Source: Pseudomonadota bacterium
GTDB lineage: Bacteria > Pseudomonadota > Gammaproteobacteria > Xanthomonadales > Xanthomonadaceae
Assembly (NCBI GenBank): GCA_025355485.1
Contig: JANXZP010000088.1
Span: 1 to 8,660 of the forward strand
DNA length: 8,660 bases
Direction of reading: 5' to 3'
Numbering within the stretch: position 1 is the first letter of the stretch; the number at the start of each line of letters is the position of its first letter. A program made the translations under genes and the position numbers. Below are positions 5,915-8,660 of this stretch, one piece after another. Under the pieces are notes generated by a model. That model did no database searches. It was given only the letters and a program-made list of their open reading frames with translations, and had not been told where the DNA came from.

Positions 5915-7012
5915 TCACGATGAGGCCTTCGTCGCTTCGATGACCTTGAAGCCGCGCTCGGTCGCGACGTTGCGCACGGTTGCGAAGCGTTCGTGCAGGA
6001 TCGCTTCGTATGGCAGATGCCGATTGGCGACCATCCACAGTTGTCCGCCCTTGACCAATGAATCCGCAGCGGCGGCGATAAATGCGCGACCGAGTTCCGG
6101 CAGGTCGGCGCGGCCCTGGTGGAACGGAGGATTCATCACGACGGCATCGTAGTGATGCGTCAGGCCGGCGGTCACGTCGTGCCAAAAATAATCGAGCTTC
6201 GCTGGCGTCGCGCGCTTTTCGTTCGCGTTTGAAAGATTGGATTGCGCGAGTTCGAGCGCACGCGCATCGGCCTCATACAGATCGAGACTCGCCACGCGCG
6301 GGCAACGTACGAGCACTTCGGCAGACAGATACCCGAAGCCCGCGCCAAGATCTGCACAACGTCCTGACAAGTCATCGGGCAGTCGCGAAACCAGAAGTTC
6401 CGACGCAGCATCGATCCGATCCCATGCGAACACGCCGGGACGACTGAGGAAGCGCCCGTCGGCGATCGGTCGCGGCGCATCGAGCTGCGACCACTCGTCG
6501 AGCAACGCGCGATCCAGCGTTTCTTCGCGCAGCGTCGCCCAGAACACGCGGCAGTGGTTCTTGCTGAGGTTGTGAACCGTGCCGAGCAGGCGCTGCATAT
6601 CGGCTTCGCCTGAACGCGCGCCTTCGTTGTTCGCGATGCTCGCGACGACCGTGCCGCCGACCGCCATGCGCTGCACCGCTCTTGCAAGATCGGCGCGCGC
6701 CTGATCGCGCTGTCGCGGCGGCAGCAACAGCACCAGCACCAGCACCAGCGGAAATTTTTCATCGGCATTTGCATCGAGCGTGAGCCCACCGCGTTGCAAG
6801 GCATCGGCATACGGTTTGAACGTTTGCTCGCACACCAGACGATCCAGCGGCATCGCACGCAGCGGCCAGCCGTCGCGCGCATGCACGAACAGCGTGCGCC
6901 CATCGCGCGGCCACGCGAGTGCGCCCGATGCGAACGGCAGCATCAGTGTTTCCAACGCTGCGTCATCGCCACCGAATGCGTTCATTGCACCCAAGGTCGA
7001 ACTCCAAGCCAT
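5915..7012 (-). CDS. RsmC/RlmG-type rRNA guanine-N2 methyltransferase
   Basis: 365 residues from ATG 7012; ATG 6985 (356 residues) is also plausible. A longer reading to 7189 is unlikely because that stretch looks intergenic. Residues 1 to about 180 form the degenerate N-terminal half of this family. The C-terminal half is a class I SAM fold: PGVFAWDRIDAASELL (192-207), DLGAGFGYLS (221-230, motif I), LDLYEADARALELA (243-256, acidic motif II), VVMNPPFHQG (291-300, the NPPF catalytic motif IV for exocyclic amines) and MVANRHLPYEA (327-337). RsmC methylates G1207 of 16S rRNA and RlmG methylates G1835 of 23S rRNA. The PGVF block looks RsmC-like and NPPFHQ/VANRHLPY looks RlmG-like, so I leave the symbol open. 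It is the first gene of a pair with rsuA. Confidence 0.87.
   Translation of the reverse strand: MAWSSTLGAMNAFGGDDAALETLMLPFASGALAWPRDGRTLFVHARDGWPLRAMPLDRLVCEQTFKPYADALQRGGLTLDANADEKFPLVLVLVLLLPPRQRDQARADLARAVQRMAVGGTVVASIANNEGARSGEADMQRLLGTVHNLSKNHCRVFWATLREETLDRALLDEWSQLDAPRPIADGRFLSRPGVFAWDRIDAASELLVSRLPDDLSGRCADLGAGFGYLSAEVLVRCPRVASLDLYEADARALELAQSNLSNANEKRATPAKLDYFWHDVTAGLTHHYDAVVMNPPFHQGRADLPELGRAFIAAAADSLVKGGQLWMVANRHLPYEAILHERFATVRNVATERGFKVIEATKASS
6731..6748. repeat. Hexanucleotide microsatellite (CACCAG)3 inside the methyltransferase gene
   Basis: Three perfect tandem copies of CACCAG, read on the minus strand as alternating Leu-Val codons (LVLVLV, about residues 89-94). The unit is two codons long, so gain or loss of a copy keeps the frame. 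It lies in a hydrophobic strand of the N-terminal half. Confidence 0.8.
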
Positions 7013-7213
7013 CGATTGCGCGAGTTTATCAATCCCGGAAGCACGGTATCGGATGCGGCGGAACCATGTGAAGAAACCTTCACGCAAATCTTCACGCTGC
7101 TTCCACCACGACGCGACTAACTTGCGCGCACCGCATCGGATGCGATGCATGAAAACGCACGGGCAGCGTCTGGTTTCAACCGGCATCACGCGACAACAAC
7201 ATCTCCATTATCC

Positions 7214-7235
7214 AACGTCACCACAACGTCACCAC
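7214..7235 (+). repeat. Tandem 11-bp repeat in the fasciclin gene leader
   Basis: Two adjacent perfect copies of AACGTCACCAC (7214-7224 and 7225-7235) lie 35 bp upstream of the fasciclin ATG, followed by a loose third resemblance (CACGTTCACC at 7238-7247). The period of one DNA helical turn would suit a regulator bound on one face, but the copies could also lie in the mRNA leader. Confidence 0.6.
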
Positions 7236-7258
7236 CTCACGTTCACCCACCCACCACT

Positions 7259-7262
7259 GGAG
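7259..7262 (+). promoter_or_regulatory. Strong ribosome binding site of the fasciclin gene
   Basis: GGAG ends 7 bases before ATG 7270, optimal spacing. It agrees with the G/C-ending codon bias of this gene in indicating high translation. Confidence 0.75.
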
Positions 7263-7269
7263 CAAGACA

Positions 7270-7830
7270 ATGAAAGTTCGCATTCTTTCCACCGTCCTCG
7301 CCGCTTCGCTGGCCCTTTCGACCGGCGCGATCGCCGGCATGGGCAACAGCAACCCGATGGTCGGCGGCGCCGCGATGTACGCCAGCAAGGACATCGTCGA
7401 CAACGCCGTCAACTCGAAGGACCACACCACCCTGGTCGCCGCGGTCAAGGCCGCCGGCCTGGTCGATACGCTGAAGAGCCCGGGTCCGTTCACCGTGTTC
7501 GCGCCGACCAATGAAGCGTTCGCCGCGCTGCCGGCCGGCACTGTCGACACGCTGCTCAAACCCGAGAACAAGGGCACGCTGACCGGCGTGTTGACCTATC
7601 ACGTCGTCGCTGGCCGCCTCGACACCAAGGTTCTGGATCAGCAGATCCGCGCCGGCGGCGGCAAGGCCGTGCTCAAGACCGTGCAGGGCGGCAACCTGAC
7701 CGTGACCGGCATGGGCCGCAAGCTGATGGTCACCGACGCCAAGGGTAATTCGGCCCGCATCACGATCGCCAATGTGTATCAGAGCAACGGCGTGATCCTG
7801 GTGGTCGACAAGGTGCTGATGCCGCAGTAA
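7270..7830 (+). CDS. Secreted fasciclin (FAS1) domain protein
   Basis: 186 residues. The signal peptide covers about residues 1-22 (MKVRILSTVLAASLALSTGA then IA), with predicted cleavage near AIA/G. One FAS1 domain fills about residues 40-186: DIVDNAVNSKDHTTLVAAVK, the H1 block GPFTVFAPTNEAFAALPAG (72-90), the H2-type block LTGVLTYHVVAGRL (104-117) with its YH pair, and the closing NGVILVVDKVLMP (173-185). FAS1 proteins are extracytoplasmic adhesion or matrix-binding modules; the ligand here is unknown. Nearly every codon ends in G or C and the ribosome binding site is strong, which suggests abundant expression. It is transcribed divergently from the methyltransferase operon and ends with its own terminator, so it appears monocistronic. 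There is no lipobox cysteine and no membrane anchor, so the product is probably periplasmic or released. Confidence 0.93.
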   Translation: MKVRILSTVLAASLALSTGAIAGMGNSNPMVGGAAMYASKDIVDNAVNSKDHTTLVAAVKAAGLVDTLKSPGPFTVFAPTNEAFAALPAGTVDTLLKPENKGTLTGVLTYHVVAGRLDTKVLDQQIRAGGGKAVLKTVQGGNLTVTGMGRKLMVTDAKGNSARITIANVYQSNGVILVVDKVLMPQ

Positions 7831-7864
7831 GCACAACGCGCGCAACTTCACCCAAACAAGAACC

Positions 7865-7888
7865 AAGGGCAGCTTCGGCTGCCCTTTT
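7865..7888 (+). terminator. Intrinsic terminator of the fasciclin gene
   Basis: Perfect 9-bp arms AAGGGCAGC (7865-7873) and GCTGCCCTT (7878-7886) close a TTCG tetraloop, the very stable C(UUCG)G form. The T-run is TTTT at 7885-7888, partly within the stem. It starts 34 bp after the stop codon. Confidence 0.92.
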
Positions 7889-7929
7889 CTGATGTGGTCG
7901 CTTCCGGCGTCCTGCCTCGCGCGACACTT

Positions 7930-7956
7930 GTGCATCCCGCACTTCGCAGGATGCAC
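7930..7956. repeat. Inverted repeat between the fasciclin and EamA genes
   Basis: Perfect 8-bp arms GTGCATCC (7930-7937) and GGATGCAC (7949-7956) flank an 11-base loop that can pair two further G-C pairs. TTTT at 7963-7966 follows on the plus strand, six bases after the stem, so it could be a weak second terminator; on the minus strand it lies past the EamA stop and has no adjacent T-run. It may also be a small extragenic palindrome. Confidence 0.5.
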
Positions 7957-8009
7957 GAATGATTTTGCACTCCCTCCGGTCGCAGGAGCGGCCGTTTGCG
8001 CTCATCCCA

Positions 8010-8660
8010 TCACGGATGCTCCGCCTCGACATGCACGCGTTCGCGACGCAACAGGTACAGCCCGCTGGCGACGATGATCGCCGCACCGAGCCAGGTGATC
8101 GCGTCGGGCAGCACACCCCACAAGGTGTAGTCGAGGATCAGGCTCCAGGCGAGCGCGGTGTATTCCAGCGGCGCGATCAACGACGCTTCGCCGCGACGGA
8201 ACGCTTCGGTGATCGTGTACTGGCCGAGCGCACCGGCGACGCCGACGCCAGCGATCAACCACCAGTCCGCGCGCGCGATCGTCACCCAGTTCGCTGCGGC
8301 GATCGCGCCCGAGCCGAGCGTCAATGACAGCATCAGCCACACCACCATCGCCTGCGTACTGTCGGTGCGCGCCAGGATGCGCACGGTGATCGCCGACACG
8401 GCGTAGCCCAATGCCGCGACCAGCACCGCGAGTCCGGCGATGCTGGCCATGCCATCGCCGGTCGGTCGCAACGCGATCAGCACGCCGATGAAGCCGAGCA
8501 CGATCGCCGTCCAGCGACGCGGGCCGACGCGCTCGCCCAGGATCGGCACCGACAACGCAGTGATCAGCAGCGGCGCGACGAAGAAGATCGCATACGCGCT
8601 CGAGATCGGCATCCGATGCAGCGCGAAGATGAAGGTTCCCATCATCGTCACGCCCAGCGC
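8010..8660 (-). CDS. EamA/DMT-superfamily transporter, C-terminal part (start outside window)
   Basis: The reading frame is open to the right edge and ends at TGA 8010, giving 217 residues of a protein that is usually near 290-300, so roughly the first 75-80 residues are missing. The visible part has the end of the first EamA repeat (ISSAYAIFFVAPLLITALSV, then LGERVGPRRWTAIVLGFIGV) and a complete second repeat (GLAVLVAALGYAVSAITVRI; GALGQYTITEAFRRGEAS; LIAPLEYTALAWSLILDYTL; GAAIIVASGLYLLRRER). These are hydrophobic inner-membrane helices with the usual glycine- and proline-containing breaks of drug/metabolite transporters. The substrate cannot be predicted; known members export amino acids or other small metabolites. 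The apparent GTG start at 8651 is an artefact of the edge. Confidence 0.9.
   Translation of the reverse strand, partial: ALGVTMMGTFIFALHRMPISSAYAIFFVAPLLITALSVPILGERVGPRRWTAIVLGFIGVLIALRPTGDGMASIAGLAVLVAALGYAVSAITVRILARTDSTQAMVVWLMLSLTLGSGAIAAANWVTIARADWWLIAGVGVAGALGQYTITEAFRRGEASLIAPLEYTALAWSLILDYTLWGVLPDAITWLGAAIIVASGLYLLRRERVHVEAEHP

Noticed and set aside
7013..7189. N-terminal extension of the methyltransferase to 7189
   Set aside because: The added 59 residues (Trp/Arg-rich) have no family counterpart, and the stretch contains hairpins and repeats typical of a control region.
7243..7956. 237-codon minus-strand frame opposite the fasciclin gene
   Set aside because: It is the antisense of a strongly biased coding sequence and also crosses the terminator; His/Asp/Arg-rich with no family match.
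1..8660. CRISPR array, tRNA, insertion sequence or phage genes
   Set aside because: No regularly spaced repeats, tRNA-like cloverleaf, transposase motif or phage protein was recognised on either strand; this was reading by eye, not a profile search.

Overview
The window is a high-GC bacterial chromosome segment, densely packed with genes and with mostly short intergenic gaps. The gene set (a YajQ-DUF1415 pair, an RsuA-RsmC/RlmG pair, a small free-standing SET protein, and a DUF4331/TPR/HupE-UreJ group) together with an extragenic palindrome of the GTGAGCTTGTCGAAC type suggests a gammaproteobacterium of the Xanthomonadales (Lysobacterales), perhaps near Rhodanobacteraceae. This placement is inference from gene content and style; there is no rRNA marker here.

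Layout. (1) Positions 1-3420, plus strand: the 3' end of a DUF4331 gene closed by a strong terminator, then an exported TPR-repeat protein gene overlapping (ATGA) a HupE/UreJ-type membrane protein gene. The HupE/UreJ protein has an HX5DH metal motif, an EF-hand-like loop in its exported domain and a predicted mature N-terminal histidine. (2) 3421-3543: a long extragenic hairpin. (3) 3544-4564: yajQ (a nucleotide- or c-di-GMP-binding protein in relatives) overlapping a DUF1415 gene. (4) 4691-5140: a stand-alone SET-domain protein, preceded by a TTGACA hexamer overlapping a 10-bp palindrome. (5) 5203-7012, minus strand: an rRNA-modification operon made of an RsmC/RlmG-type guanine-N2 methyltransferase followed 10 bp later by RsuA pseudouridine synthase. 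(6) 7270-7830, plus strand: a secreted single-domain fasciclin (FAS1) protein with a strong ribosome binding site, biased codons, an 11-bp tandem repeat in its leader and a UUCG-capped terminator. (7) 8010-8660, minus strand: an EamA/DMT transporter cut by the window edge.

The most promising little-described unit is the TPR-HupE/UreJ pair next to DUF4331. It looks like an envelope metal-handling system: an exported helical-repeat partner plus a membrane protein with a metal-binding exported domain. The rest is housekeeping: translation and rRNA modification, second-messenger binding, transport and surface adhesion. No tRNA, rRNA, CRISPR array, transposase or phage gene was seen. No intergenic gap exceeds 300 bp; the longest is the divergent 7013-7269 region.
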